From: Planococcus sp. MSAK28401
Lineage (GTDB): Bacteria; Bacillota; Bacilli; Bacillales_A; Planococcaceae
Length of the DNA stretch: 64,000 nucleotides
Direction: 5' to 3'
NCBI RefSeq assembly: GCF_018283455.1
Contig: NZ_JAAMTH010000001.1
Span: forward strand, 1,031,001-1,095,000
The position numbers and the translations under genes are program-made. The notes below the pieces were generated by a model. That model did no database searches. It was given only the letters and a program-made list of their open reading frames with translations, and had not been told where the DNA came from. Within the stretch, counting starts at the first letter, position 1; the number at the start of each line of letters is the position of its first letter. Of this stretch, positions 33,855 through 42,097 are shown piece by piece.

Positions 33855-34074
33855 ATTTGCGTAATGAGCCGAGTTCAGAGGCAATGGCCTGCATTTCATT
33901 CGGGCTGAAATTATCGCGGTTTTTGACCATCTCGTAAATTTCACGCAAGTCTTCGTATTCGGAAGTGTTGAAATGCTCGGCTTTCATTGCATCCACATTG
34001 ACCATACGCAGTTTCGTTTTTATTTCTTCAATCATAAAATCGACGTTCTCAGGTGATTGTTTGGATAAATCCAT
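33853..34074 (-). CDS. yfkK: DUF1128 family protein (YfkK)
   Basis: 73-residue soluble acidic helical protein. The sequence [20 protein letters not shown] and [19 protein letters not shown] end are typical of DUF1128/YfkK, whose function is unknown. On the minus strand it follows agcS after 58 nt, with its own possible TTGACA upstream. Its position near YihY (yfkH) and MFS (yfkF) homologues repeats the yfk neighbourhood of B. subtilis. Confidence 0.88.
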   Translation of the reverse strand: MDLSKQSPENVDFMIEEIKTKLRMVNVDAMKAEHFNTSEYEDLREIYEMVKNRDNFSPNEMQAIASELGSLRK

Positions 34075-34132
34075 GATCCATTCCTGCCTTTCGGGTGGGT
34101 ATGCTTTATCATTTCATTATTCAAATAGAATG

Positions 34133-35494
34133 TCAATTGCCAGAACGTGCTTGTTCTTTCTCTTCCTTGATCTTCGCCGTGATTTTCTTCGTCTCGTAAA
34201 CGATGACGCCGGAAAGTCCGAGAAGGCCGATCAAGTTCGGGAAAGCCATCAAGCCGTTCATGACATCGGAGAATGTCCAGACGACATCAAGCGAAACGGT
34301 TGCGCCGACAAAGACCATCGCGACGAAAGCGATGCGGTAGACAATCAACAAGCTTGGGTTCTTGAACAAGTACTGGAAACATTTCTCGCCGTAGTACGAC
34401 CAGCCGATGATCGTCGAAGAAGCGAAGAAGATCAAGCCGATTGCTACGATGATCGGGCCGGCACCGCCAAGGAACTGCTCGAATGCAGCAGTAGTCAGCG
34501 CAGCACCTTCAAGGCTGTCATCCAAATACAAGCCGGACATGACGATTGTGATTCCTGTAATCGAACAGATGATCAGGGTATCGAACAATACTTGCGTCAT
34601 CGATACCAAAGCCTGGCGACCAGGCATATCGGTTTTTGCTGCAGCTGCCGCGATTGGGGCAGATCCAAGGCCCGCTTCGTTGGAGAAGACGCCTCGTGCG
34701 ACACCGTAGCGGATCGCAGCACCGATGGCACCGCCGACGGCCGCTTCACCTGTGAAAGCGGCGCTGAAGATCGTGCCGATGGCTGCAGGAATGAGATCCA
34801 TATTGAGGATCATGATGATGATTCCTGCAATGATATAGAATAAGGCCATGAATGGAACAAAAAATGCGGTAACTTTACCAATTGTCTTAATCCCGCCGAT
34901 GATGACGACGGCTGCAAAAATTGTCAAGATGATGCCAGTGATCCAAGTCGGCACAGAGAACGTATCGCGCACGACGGAAGCAACAGAGTTGGATTGTGTA
35001 CCGTTTCCGATGCCGAACGCTGCAATCGAGCCGAATATCGCAAACAGCACAGCGAGCCATTTCTGTTTCAATCCGTGCTCGAGGTAATACATCGGCCCGC
35101 CAGCCATTTGGCCTCTTGAATCAACGATGCGGTATTTGACAGCCAAAACTGCCTCGCCGTATTTGGTGGCCATCCCGAAGAATGCAGAGAACCACATCCA
35201 GAAGACAGCCCCTGGCCCACCAAGAATAACTGCAGTTGCAACTCCGACAATATTCCCTGTCCCGACTGTCGCAGCCATTGCTGTCGACAAAGCTTGGAAA
35301 TGGGAAATATCCCCTTCTGCATCTTTATCCGGGTTTTTACTAAATGTCAGCTTCAGTGCATATGGCAACAGGCGCAATTGTAAAAGGCCTAGTCGCACAG
35401 TCAGGAAAATACCTGTACCAACCAGGAGAATCAAGAGCGGCGGTCCCCATACATAACCGCTGATTGTGCCTAGAAATTCTGTTAATCCCTCCAT
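34133..35494 (-). CDS. sodium:alanine symporter family transporter (AgcS)
   Basis: 453-residue secondary transporter importing alanine or glycine with Na+. About eleven hydrophobic segments. Family signatures are SHFQALSTAMAATVGTGNIV near residue 60, the GPGAVFWMWFSAFFGMATKY segment, and GVARGVFSNEAGLGSAPIAA near 270. ATG 35494 is used: GGGGAG lies about 6 nt upstream, and an upstream TTG in the site itself is spurious. Relatives in Bacillus are AlsT and YrbD; I cannot tell which is the closer orthologue. Confidence 0.92.
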   Translation of the reverse strand: MEGLTEFLGTISGYVWGPPLLILLVGTGIFLTVRLGLLQLRLLPYALKLTFSKNPDKDAEGDISHFQALSTAMAATVGTGNIVGVATAVILGGPGAVFWMWFSAFFGMATKYGEAVLAVKYRIVDSRGQMAGGPMYYLEHGLKQKWLAVLFAIFGSIAAFGIGNGTQSNSVASVVRDTFSVPTWITGIILTIFAAVVIIGGIKTIGKVTAFFVPFMALFYIIAGIIIMILNMDLIPAAIGTIFSAAFTGEAAVGGAIGAAIRYGVARGVFSNEAGLGSAPIAAAAAKTDMPGRQALVSMTQVLFDTLIICSITGITIVMSGLYLDDSLEGAALTTAAFEQFLGGAGPIIVAIGLIFFASSTIIGWSYYGEKCFQYLFKNPSLLIVYRIAFVAMVFVGATVSLDVVWTFSDVMNGLMAFPNLIGLLGLSGVIVYETKKITAKIKEEKEQARSGN

Positions 35495-35607
35495 TTTTCT
35501 CCCCCTTTTCAATTCTCTTTTATTTAGGAAAAATTCCTCCTGTAGAGTTAATATTCCGAAAGTTTAATAATATAGTCAAGTTATTTTTAAAAAATAATTT
35601 GTGAAGT

Positions 35608-35633
35608 GTTTAGATTCTAGAGGAACAGGGAAA
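35608..35633 (+). promoter_or_regulatory. sigma-B promoter of the ytxH-like gene
   Basis: GTTTAG - 14 nt - GGGAAA, 48 nt before ATG 35682. One mismatch from consensus. B. subtilis ytxH is itself a sigma-B gene, which supports the call. Confidence 0.68.
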
Positions 35634-35681
35634 AATTCGAAGTATGATAGAAACTATAATTTATACTAGGAGGAATTTGGA

Positions 35682-36146
35682 ATGAGCCAAAACAAATTAA
35701 TGACAGGATTATTAATAGGGGCGGCAGTCGGCGTACTTGTATCGCTTCTTGACCGGAATACCCGTGAGGATGTTATGGACAAATCAAAAAAAGCAAGCGA
35801 AAACGCGAAGTACTATGCGAACAATAAAGATGAATTAAAATCAGCATTCAAAGAGCAGGCAGAGCGTGCGCAAAATCTTTATGCCCGCATCTCGGAAGAC
35901 GCTGCTTATGTTGGCGGTAAAGTGGAACAAGTGAAAAAGCTTGTCCCTGAAGTGAAAGAAGTAGCACAGGATGCAAGAGGCGCAGTGATGGAAACGAAAG
36001 AAGCGGTAATCGATACCAAAGAAGATGTTATGTCAGCGGTTAAAGAAGACAACCCGTCACCGAGTTCTTCACTGACGGATGATTCTTCTTCTACAAACGA
36101 CTCTTCATCAAGCAATAATAACTCTCAGAACCAGAACCGCAACTAA
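35682..36146 (+). CDS. YtxH-like general stress protein
   Basis: 154-residue protein with an N-terminal hydrophobic anchor (LMTGLLIGAAVGVLVSLLDR, residues 6-25) of the YtxH domain. A long helical, Lys/Glu/Ala-rich middle (30-115) looks LEA-like or apolipoprotein-like, with KEAVIDTKEDVMSAVKED. The tail is a Ser/Asn/Gln-rich disordered stretch from 120 on. Start is set by AGGAGG 10 nt upstream. YtxH proteins are general-stress proteins of unclear function. The YihY gene follows after 11 nt, so the two are probably one operon under the sigma-B promoter. Confidence 0.85.
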   Translation: MSQNKLMTGLLIGAAVGVLVSLLDRNTREDVMDKSKKASENAKYYANNKDELKSAFKEQAERAQNLYARISEDAAYVGGKVEQVKKLVPEVKEVAQDARGAVMETKEAVIDTKEDVMSAVKEDNPSPSSSLTDDSSSTNDSSSSNNNSQNQNRN

Positions 36147-36157
36147 AGGACAGGTTC

Positions 36158-37072
36158 ATGGCAATACAAAAAAAAGGCGGCCAGTCCCAAGTGCGTAAAC
36201 CGAAATACGACGTGCTGACTGGCCGTGGATTTATAAAAGAATTAGGGAAACGGATTAAAGACGTCGATGTGCAGGGACTCGGAGCGCAATTGGCGTTTTT
36301 TTTCCTATTATCGATTTTTCCGCTGTTGATTTTTCTCGTCACTTTGCTCCCATATTTGAATTTGCCGAGGGAGGAAGTCTTCCTGTTCATGGAAGATGTC
36401 ATTCCAGCAGAGGTGTATGTGCTGATCGAGCAGACCTTGAATGAAATCTTGACCAATCAAAACGGCGGCTTGCTATCATTCGGTGTGCTCGCGACAATCT
36501 GGTCAGCGAGCCTGGGCATGGATGCATTGATCAAATCCTTGAATGCTACATATAGAGTCAAGGAAAGCAGGCCGTTGTTAATGGCAAGAGGCATGTCGAT
36601 TTTAATGACCATTCTGTTGATCATCATGTTAGTAGTAGCGTTGGCGCTGCCGATATTCGGCCGCCAGATCGGCCTGTTCTTTTTCGCGTTCCTCGGTCTT
36701 GAGGAAGGGTTCCTGGAATTATGGGGAATGATCCGTTTCACCATTCCAGCCTTGATTACATTTATTGTATGCGCCGTGATCTATTGGCTTGCGCCGAATG
36801 TCCGGATCAGTTTCTGGACAGTGCTGCCGGGAGCGGCTTTTGCATCGCTCGGCTGGCTATTACTGTCATTTTTGTTCTCCATCTACATTAATAATTTTGG
36901 CAATTTCTCAGCCACTTACGGAAGTATCGGCGGGATTATCCTGCTGTTGCTGTGGCTTTACCTTTCCGCGATGCTATTGATCATCGGCGGGCAAATCAAT
37001 GCCGTCATGCAAGGAAGGCGGCAATCCAGAAAACGGCTGCATAAAAAGAAGACGGCAATCCCCAGTAAATGA
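36158..37072 (+). CDS. yfkH: YihY/virulence factor BrkB family membrane protein
   Basis: 304-residue integral membrane protein with about six helices, of the family once misnamed ribonuclease BN. Recognisable parts are VDVQGLGAQLAFFFLLSIFP near 32-51, SLGMDALIKSLNATYRVKES near 111, and NNFGNFSATYGSIGGIILLL near 245. No nuclease motif is present and the function is unknown. It sits 11 nt behind the ytxH-like gene and is orthologous by position to B. subtilis yfkH. It converges on the metal ATPase. Confidence 0.87.
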   Translation: MAIQKKGGQSQVRKPKYDVLTGRGFIKELGKRIKDVDVQGLGAQLAFFFLLSIFPLLIFLVTLLPYLNLPREEVFLFMEDVIPAEVYVLIEQTLNEILTNQNGGLLSFGVLATIWSASLGMDALIKSLNATYRVKESRPLLMARGMSILMTILLIIMLVVALALPIFGRQIGLFFFAFLGLEEGFLELWGMIRFTIPALITFIVCAVIYWLAPNVRISFWTVLPGAAFASLGWLLLSFLFSIYINNFGNFSATYGSIGGIILLLLWLYLSAMLLIIGGQINAVMQGRRQSRKRLHKKKTAIPSK

Positions 37073-37090
37073 GGGAGAGCCGTCTTTTTT
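37049..37090 (+). terminator. yfkH terminator
   Basis: 8-bp stem AAGACGGC / GCCGTCTT followed by TTTTTT; the long loop contains the stop codon. Confidence 0.65.
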
Positions 37091-37099
37091 CGTGGAATT

Positions 37100-38974
37100 T
37101 CAGACGTTGCGGTTGAGCATTCGCAATCCGTTCAAGATGACCAGGATGGTGCTGCCTTCATGTCCGATGACGCCAAGCGGCAAAGAAATCGCCTGAAAAA
37201 AATTCGACAAGATGAGCACCAGGATGACAGCGACAGAGAAAAAGATATTCTGTTTGACGATGCGCTGCATTTTTCGAGCCAGACGGATCGAATAGGAAAT
37301 GCGGGATAAATCATTTTTCATCAAAATAACGTCCGCGGTTTCTAGAGCAATATCGGTTCCTTCACCCATGGCGATGCCGGTCGTGGCCGTCGCAAGCGCT
37401 GGAGCCTCGTTAATGCCGTCTCCCGTCATCGCTACATATTTGTATTTAGCTAATAATTTTTTCAAGTGCTGCACTTTATCGCCAGGCAGGCATTCGGCGA
37501 TGTATTCATCGACCCCGGTTTCTTCCGCAATGGCTTTTGCGGTTTTTCGGTTATCCCCCGTCAGCATGATGCAATAAATGCCGCGGTCCTGAAGTTCCGC
37601 GATGGTGGATTTGGTAATGTCGCGGACAGTATCCTTAAGCGCCATGGCAGCGAGTATGCCATGCCCGTCCCTTACAAAAGTGACGGTTTTTCCTTGATTC
37701 GCCAGGTTTTCAAGAATACCGCCCTCGAAAGCGTAAGCTTCTTGTTCGCCAACAAAGCCTGGCTTACCAATCAGGATTTCATCGCCATTGAATTGCGTTT
37801 TCAATCCGTTTCCGGGCACATCCACGACTTGCAGATTGCGCAGCGGCTCGAATCCTTGCTGAATGACAAAATCGGTCATCGCTTTTGCAAGCGGGTGGTT
37901 GGATTGAGATTCAATTCCTGCGACCAGCGCCATCACTTGTTCGCGATCTGCACCTTGGCGGATGATGAAATCAGTCACTTCGGGTTTGCCGCGAGTCAAT
38001 GTGCCGGTTTTATCGAATGCGATGGCTTTAATGACGCTTAAATTCTCCAGATGCGCTCCGCCTTTAAAGATCACACCGCTCTTGGCGCCGTTGGAGATGG
38101 CGGCAAGCGTGGCGGGCATAATGGAAGCGACCAATGCGCATGGGGATGCTACCACAAGCAGCACCATGGCCCGGTAGAAGGTTTCATTCCAGCTCCAGCC
38201 GAAAAGGAAATGCGGCAGGAACAGCATGAGCACGAAGACGATCAAGACAATTTTGACATAACGACCTTCGAAGCGTTCGATAAATTGTTGGGAAGGGGAC
38301 TTCTCGCTTTCAGCGGATTGCACGAGCTCGATGATTTTTTGGAACATCGTTTCAGAACTTGGTTTGGTCATGACCATGGTAATCGAGCCGGACAAATTGA
38401 CGGTGCCTGCAAACAAATTGTCGTGTTGGTATTTGGATACCGGAATCGCTTCGCCGCTGATGGCGGATTCGTCGACAGCGGTTTGGCCGGAATGGACTTC
38501 GCCGTCGACAGGAATGCGCTCGCCGGGCCGGACAGCGACGAGGTCTCCTGTGTTCAATTCACCGACCGGAACACGCACTGTCTCGCCGGATTCTTTCAAT
38601 AGCCAGGCTTCATCCGGCTGCATCTCCATAAGGGCAGACAGTTCTTTGCGGCTTTTGTTCATTGTATAAGTTTCGAGTGCACCGCTTAACGCAAAGATGA
38701 AGATCAGGATGGCGCCTTCTGTCCAGTAGCCGATGATGGATGCGCCGACAGCTGCCAGGATCATCAGGAATTCGACATTCAATTGTTTGTCTTCGATGGT
38801 TTTTTTGATGCCGTATTTGGCTTTTGCATAGCCGCCGATCACAAATGCCAGCAAATAGATGGCGACGGAAGGAAGAGCGATATCCTGCAATTCCAGGATA
38901 TAGGCGATGATGATCAGGATCCCTGATAACACCGCAGCGATCAATTCTATATGAGGCCGAACTTTACTCCACAT
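37100..38974 (-). CDS. pfeT: P1B-4-type metal-transporting P-type ATPase (PfeT/ZosA-like)
   Basis: 624-residue ATP-driven metal exporter. It lacks an N-terminal heavy-metal-binding domain. TM6 carries SPC (VVASPCALV) instead of CPC, and the last helices carry HEGST, together the signature of the P1B-4 subgroup (Fe2+/Co2+/Zn2+). Other motifs: phosphorylation site DKTGTLT near 325, SNHPLA near 362, LTGDN near 480, and GDGINEAPALA near 525, where Glu replaces the usual Asp of GDGxND. B. subtilis PfeT (formerly ZosA) is a PerR-regulated Fe(II) efflux pump of similar size. I see no PerR box at this promoter. ATG 38974 follows GGAGG. Confidence 0.85.
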   Translation of the reverse strand: MWSKVRPHIELIAAVLSGILIIIAYILELQDIALPSVAIYLLAFVIGGYAKAKYGIKKTIEDKQLNVEFLMILAAVGASIIGYWTEGAILIFIFALSGALETYTMNKSRKELSALMEMQPDEAWLLKESGETVRVPVGELNTGDLVAVRPGERIPVDGEVHSGQTAVDESAISGEAIPVSKYQHDNLFAGTVNLSGSITMVMTKPSSETMFQKIIELVQSAESEKSPSQQFIERFEGRYVKIVLIVFVLMLFLPHFLFGWSWNETFYRAMVLLVVASPCALVASIMPATLAAISNGAKSGVIFKGGAHLENLSVIKAIAFDKTGTLTRGKPEVTDFIIRQGADREQVMALVAGIESQSNHPLAKAMTDFVIQQGFEPLRNLQVVDVPGNGLKTQFNGDEILIGKPGFVGEQEAYAFEGGILENLANQGKTVTFVRDGHGILAAMALKDTVRDITKSTIAELQDRGIYCIMLTGDNRKTAKAIAEETGVDEYIAECLPGDKVQHLKKLLAKYKYVAMTGDGINEAPALATATTGIAMGEGTDIALETADVILMKNDLSRISYSIRLARKMQRIVKQNIFFSVAVILVLILSNFFQAISLPLGVIGHEGSTILVILNGLRMLNRNV

Positions 38975-39043
38975 ACGCACTCCTCCATCAAATGTTCGGG
39001 TATCGGTAATTACTGTCAGTTTACCATATGGTGCTGTGGATAG

Positions 39044-39071
39044 AGTGTAGATTCCGCTTATAGTGTGTCAA
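39044..39071 (-). promoter_or_regulatory. promoter of the metal ATPase gene
   Basis: Minus strand TTGACA - 16 nt - TACACT. Just downstream lies a perfect palindrome ACCATATGGT (39023-39032) and a GTAA..TTAC pair, possible sites for a metal-responsive repressor. Confidence 0.5.
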
Positions 39072-39100
39072 TTCGAAATATTGTTGTGGCAAGACAGCAG

Positions 39101-39139
39101 AAAAAAGCCCTGGAGCTTCGATCGAAGCTTCAAGGCTTG
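39101..39139 (-). terminator. terminator of the SE1561-like gene
   Basis: Stem AGCCCTGGAGCTTC / GAAGCTTCAAGGCT (two G-U pairs) with GATC loop; plus-strand AAAAAA provides the minus-strand T-run. Confidence 0.82.
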
Positions 39140-39143
39140 GGGA

Positions 39144-39341
39144 TTATTCGTTTTCAGTAGAAGGACGGTTTTTGAACTGTTGCATTTTGCTGTCCAGATC
39201 GTCGACCATGGCAATCAGCCGGTCAATATCTTCGAGCTCCGTGCTTTCCGGTTCGATGGCATCTAACACATCGAGGAACATGCTGAGCCTTTGTTTCATA
39301 TAAGTTACTTGCTGTTCCTTATCAGTAATGGATTTTCCCAT
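39144..39341 (-). CDS. small acidic coiled-coil protein, SE1561 family
   Basis: 65-residue soluble protein, mostly helical: MGKSITDKEQQVTYMKQRLS, then FLDVLDAIEPESTELEDIDR and a C-terminal helix. This pattern fits small Bacillales proteins named after Staphylococcus SE1561; the function is unknown and my family assignment is from memory. ATG 39341 follows GAGGTGG. A promoter TTGATA - 17 nt - TACTAT lies 26 nt before it, and a terminator follows. Confidence 0.72.
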   Translation of the reverse strand: MGKSITDKEQQVTYMKQRLSMFLDVLDAIEPESTELEDIDRLIAMVDDLDSKMQQFKNRPSTENE

Positions 39342-39366
39342 TGATTCCACCTCGTTTCCATTGTAT

Positions 39367-39395
39367 ATAGTAGCCGATAACTAACGGAATATCAA
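39367..39395 (-). promoter_or_regulatory. promoter of the SE1561-like gene
   Basis: Minus strand TTGATA - 17 nt - TACTAT. Confidence 0.5.
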
Positions 39396-39440
39396 TAGTA
39401 CAGAAAAAACGCAGAAATAATAAAATTTATTAATTGAATA

Positions 39441-39469
39441 TTTACACTATTCGATTAATGTGATATAGT
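39441..39469 (+). promoter_or_regulatory. strong promoter of a short transcription unit
   Basis: TTTACA - 17 nt - TATAGT, with TGA in front of the -10 making it an extended -10 promoter. It faces the 39476-39656 unit. Confidence 0.62.
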
Positions 39470-39475
39470 GGTATC

Positions 39476-39656
39476 AATCCTTTACGAGGGGAGGACAAGA
39501 CGGATCACCGAACTATAAAAGAACGCGATAGGAAAGAGGAGGCGATTCGAGCATTTAGGTGGCTTCACCGAAAGTGCGATTATGGAAACGAACTGTAAAC
39601 ATAAAACATAAAGGCTCAGCCCGCAATCTGCTATGCAGAAACGGACTGAGCCTTTT
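39476..39656 (+). ncRNA. putative small RNA or small-protein transcript of about 180 nt
   Basis: A strong promoter (39441-39469) and a solid terminator (39610-39656) bracket about 180 nt with no recognised gene. Inside is a GGTG-GCTT-CACC hairpin (39558-39569). A ribosome-site-like AGGGGAGG (39487-39494) precedes an open frame at 39500-39598 that reads about 32 residues ending WLHRKCDYGNEL, but it opens with ACG and has no ATG, GTG or TTG. It may be a regulatory RNA, or a small gene with a lost or non-standard start. It matches no riboswitch or RNA family I know. The remaining bases of 39342-39662 are the two opposing promoter regions. Confidence 0.5.
39610..39656. terminator. bidirectional terminator, short transcript / OsmC gene
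   Basis: Outer stem AAAGGCTCAG / CTGAGCCTTT, inner CCG/CGG and TCTGC/GCAGA stems, followed by TT and an A/T tract on each side. Confidence 0.8.
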
Positions 39657-39662
39657 ATGCGT

Positions 39663-40043
39663 TTAAATCAATTCGTACGTCTCTATAATTTCAATTGTAT
39701 CTTCGACAGAACGGACCATCGAGCAGTTTTTACGCGTCAATTCCATAACGCGCGGCATTTTCGCTTCGTTGATATCGCCTTTGATGCGGAAATGCAGATG
39801 GACTTTTGAAACGCGGTCCGCTTCTTCCTCGATACGGACAATTTCCTTCACTTCCACTTCGATGTCTTCTGCCGGCATCCGTTGCTTATCGAGTACTTTG
39901 CGGATGATCCCTGCGCTGCAGATGGCCAATGAAGAGACCAGTAATTGATAAGGGCGGAATCCGTACTCTTCATTGGTCGATACATGGAGCTCGCCAAAAG
40001 GCAAATGCCCGGTAAATCCGTGTTCATTCATGGAAAATTTCAT
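39663..40043 (-). CDS. OsmC family protein
   Basis: 126-residue OsmC/Ohr-fold protein. It has the two-part pattern of the fold: N-terminal strands (MKFSMNEHGFTGHLPF), then PYQLLVSSLAICSAGIIRKVL with one Cys, and near the C terminus TRKNCSMVRSV with the second Cys. OsmC and Ohr proteins reduce organic hydroperoxides with these Cys; the short form seen here is close to the YhfA type, whose function is less clear. AAGGAGG lies 8-9 nt before ATG. It is divergent from the MFS gene at 40123. Confidence 0.87.
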   Translation of the reverse strand: MKFSMNEHGFTGHLPFGELHVSTNEEYGFRPYQLLVSSLAICSAGIIRKVLDKQRMPAEDIEVEVKEIVRIEEEADRVSKVHLHFRIKGDINEAKMPRVMELTRKNCSMVRSVEDTIEIIETYELI

Positions 40044-40122
40044 CTTGTATCTCCTCCTTATGTTAAAATTGTAGCGGAAACTTCCAAAAATAGAAAAGAA
40101 CGTGCTCGTTCGGGGAGGCATT

Positions 40123-41295
40123 ATGAAATATTTCTTATCAAGCGAACGCGCCCGCTTTTGGATCTTGGTCGCTATTGTGTCGATATCAGGCTTTTCGCAA
40201 GGCATGTTATTGCCGCTCATTGCCGTCATTTTCGAGCAGGATGGCGTGTCATCTACGCTAAACGGCCTCAGTGCGACAGGATTATACATAGGCATTATCG
40301 CTGTTGCGCCGTTTATGGAGCCGCAGCTCAGAAAGTTCGGGTTTAAACCGCTTATTCTCGTCGGTGGGGCGATGGTGATCCTCGCTTTGCTTTCGTTTCC
40401 GTTATGGAAAAGCGTCTTGTTTTGGTTTATTTTGCGCATTTTGATCGGCATAGGGGATCAGGCGCTGCATTTTTCGACGCAAACCTGGATCACCAGCACT
40501 TCGCCTCACCACAAGCTGGGGCGCAACATCGCGATTTACGGCATGTCGTTCAGTGTCGGCTTTGGTGCAGGCCCGCTCTTTGTGCCGCTCGTCAAAGTGT
40601 TCGAAGCCTTGCCGTTCATCATTTCCGGTGTTCTCTGCTTGATTGCCTGGTCGCTGGTGTTTTTCCTGCGCAATGATTTTCCGGAGCATTCTGCCAGTTC
40701 CATGGGTGCCAAAGGAACCTTACAGCGCTTTCGGATGGCTCTCGTCATCGGCTGGGTCGCCTTTTTGCCCCCACTCGGCTATGGTTTTTTGGAAGCATCA
40801 CTGAGCGCGATCTATCCGGTCTATGCTTTGCGCCAATCATTCGATATCAGTATGGTCTCCTATATTCTCGCTGCCTTTTCCATCGGGGCGATTGCGACGC
40901 AATTGCCGCTCGGTGAACTCAGTGACCGCATCGGACGGAAAAAGGTATTGATGATTGCGCTAAGCGGCGGGGGGATGGCGTTTTTGGTGGCGACGTTCTT
41001 TGAGTCGAACGCTTGGCTCACGCTCGCTTTGTTTGTGGTGGCGGGCATGTTTGTCGGCTCGACATTCTCGCTCGGCATTTCCTATATGACCGACTTGATG
41101 CCAAAAGAATTGCTGCCGACGGGAAATTTATTGTGCGGCGTGGCATTCAGTGTCGGGAGTTTGATCGGCCCGGCAGCAGGGGGCTTGTTCCTTGAAGTCA
41201 CCGAGCAGTTGAGTTTCCTGCTGTTGATCACCGGGATCCTATTGACCTTGTTCACCATCATCGCTTTTAAAGGGCCGCGCAAGCATATGGCCTAA
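40123..41295 (+). CDS. yfkF: MFS transporter (YfkF type)
   Basis: 390-residue major facilitator with 12 hydrophobic segments. MFS motif A appears between TM8 and TM9 as GELSDRIGRKKVLMIAL, and a weaker N-terminal half lacks a clear copy. Start ATG 40123 follows GGGGAGG. The neighbourhood (yfkK, yfkH homologues) and length match B. subtilis YfkF, a putative exporter of unknown substrate. Confidence 0.86.
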   Translation: MKYFLSSERARFWILVAIVSISGFSQGMLLPLIAVIFEQDGVSSTLNGLSATGLYIGIIAVAPFMEPQLRKFGFKPLILVGGAMVILALLSFPLWKSVLFWFILRILIGIGDQALHFSTQTWITSTSPHHKLGRNIAIYGMSFSVGFGAGPLFVPLVKVFEALPFIISGVLCLIAWSLVFFLRNDFPEHSASSMGAKGTLQRFRMALVIGWVAFLPPLGYGFLEASLSAIYPVYALRQSFDISMVSYILAAFSIGAIATQLPLGELSDRIGRKKVLMIALSGGGMAFLVATFFESNAWLTLALFVVAGMFVGSTFSLGISYMTDLMPKELLPTGNLLCGVAFSVGSLIGPAAGGLFLEVTEQLSFLLLITGILLTLFTIIAFKGPRKHMA

Positions 41296-41320
41296 ATTCT
41301 GAATTTAATATTGTGCTGTC

Positions 41321-41354
41321 AAAGTTTAGGAGCAGGTGCATCCTAAACTTTTTT
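41321..41354 (+). terminator. yfkF terminator
   Basis: Stem AAAGTTTAGGA / TCCTAAACTTT with T-run. Confidence 0.85.
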
Positions 41355-41363
41355 AGTTCCATG

Positions 41364-41407
41364 AAAAAAGCCACAGGCACCGTATTCAACGGTTTAGCCT
41401 GTGGCTT
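41364..41407 (-). terminator. terminator of the minus-strand flavodoxin gene
   Basis: Stem AAGCCACAGGC / GCCTGTGGCTT with an inner ACCG/CGGT pairing; the plus-strand A-run gives the T-run for the minus strand. Confidence 0.83.
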
Positions 41408-41410
41408 GAA

Positions 41411-41962
41411 TTATGTCAGCGTTTTGGAATCTTTGTTTGCATGCAGCGCCATTTCAATGAAGAACCTAATTTCTTTATCAAATTGACTGAAATGCTCACG
41501 CTTGAGCTGGAACTTATTGGTGTACTTAATTTTATTGCGCTGTTCTTCAGGGAGCAAGTGGTTGATCCATAATTCGGCTAATGCCGATGGTTCGCGGGAG
41601 GTGAGCGCAAGCAGTTCTGCACCAATCTTTTCCCGCTGGCCAGGCCCACCGCTGCAAATGGTAATAAATGAGTAATCGGTTAAATCATCTTTCGACTTTT
41701 TGATAAAGGTCCGCATCGGCGCCGCAATTTTTCCTGCCCAAATCGGTGCCAGCAAAATCACTGGGCTGTATTCTCTCAGGTCAAAATCCAGTGGCGCCAA
41801 ACGGGAGTCGCGCTTGATGAGAAAATCCATCAAGATCGATAAATCTTTCCGTTTCTTTTTTTCCTTGATTTCGCGCAACTCGCAACCGATCCGGCTTTGC
41901 AGTTCTATCGCTAGCTTTTGATTGTTTTCGGAATGGGAGTAATAGACGATTAACGGCTTCAT
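41411..41962 (-). CDS. flavodoxin family protein
   Basis: 183-residue flavodoxin-fold protein. The phosphate loop YYSHSENNQKLA lies directly after the first strand (residues 7-18), and LLAPIWAGKIAAPMRTF near 70 and ICSGGPGQ near 102 are the other FMN-contact loops. This pattern is common in Firmicute flavodoxins annotated without a partner. The C-terminal 50 residues are Lys/Glu-rich and helical. It is unrelated in detail to the flavodoxin-like gene at 8953. GAGGAAT is upstream of the ATG. Confidence 0.83.
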   Translation of the reverse strand: MKPLIVYYSHSENNQKLAIELQSRIGCELREIKEKKKRKDLSILMDFLIKRDSRLAPLDFDLREYSPVILLAPIWAGKIAAPMRTFIKKSKDDLTDYSFITICSGGPGQREKIGAELLALTSREPSALAELWINHLLPEEQRNKIKYTNKFQLKREHFSQFDKEIRFFIEMALHANKDSKTLT

Positions 41963-42097
41963 GGCGATTCCTCCTGGTTAACTGATTTCACCTAGGCTTT
42001 GGCAGTGGATGCCTTCAAAACGTAATGGCCGGCTAAAAATCAAACGCAATGTGGAGTCAAGTTTATACGAAGCGCGAATCAAAGAGCGGGAAACTTT

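Noticed and set aside
33965-34843. Plus-strand open frame of 292 codons opposite yfkK and agcS.
   Set aside because: It overlaps two well-supported genes and reads as low-complexity charged residues.
39500-39598. Definite small protein gene in the 39476-39656 transcript.
   Set aside because: No ATG, GTG or TTG start in frame; kept only as a possibility within the putative RNA.
40043-40451. N-terminal extension of the OsmC gene to 262 codons.
   Set aside because: It would run across the divergent yfkF start. AAGGAGG just before 40043 marks the true start.
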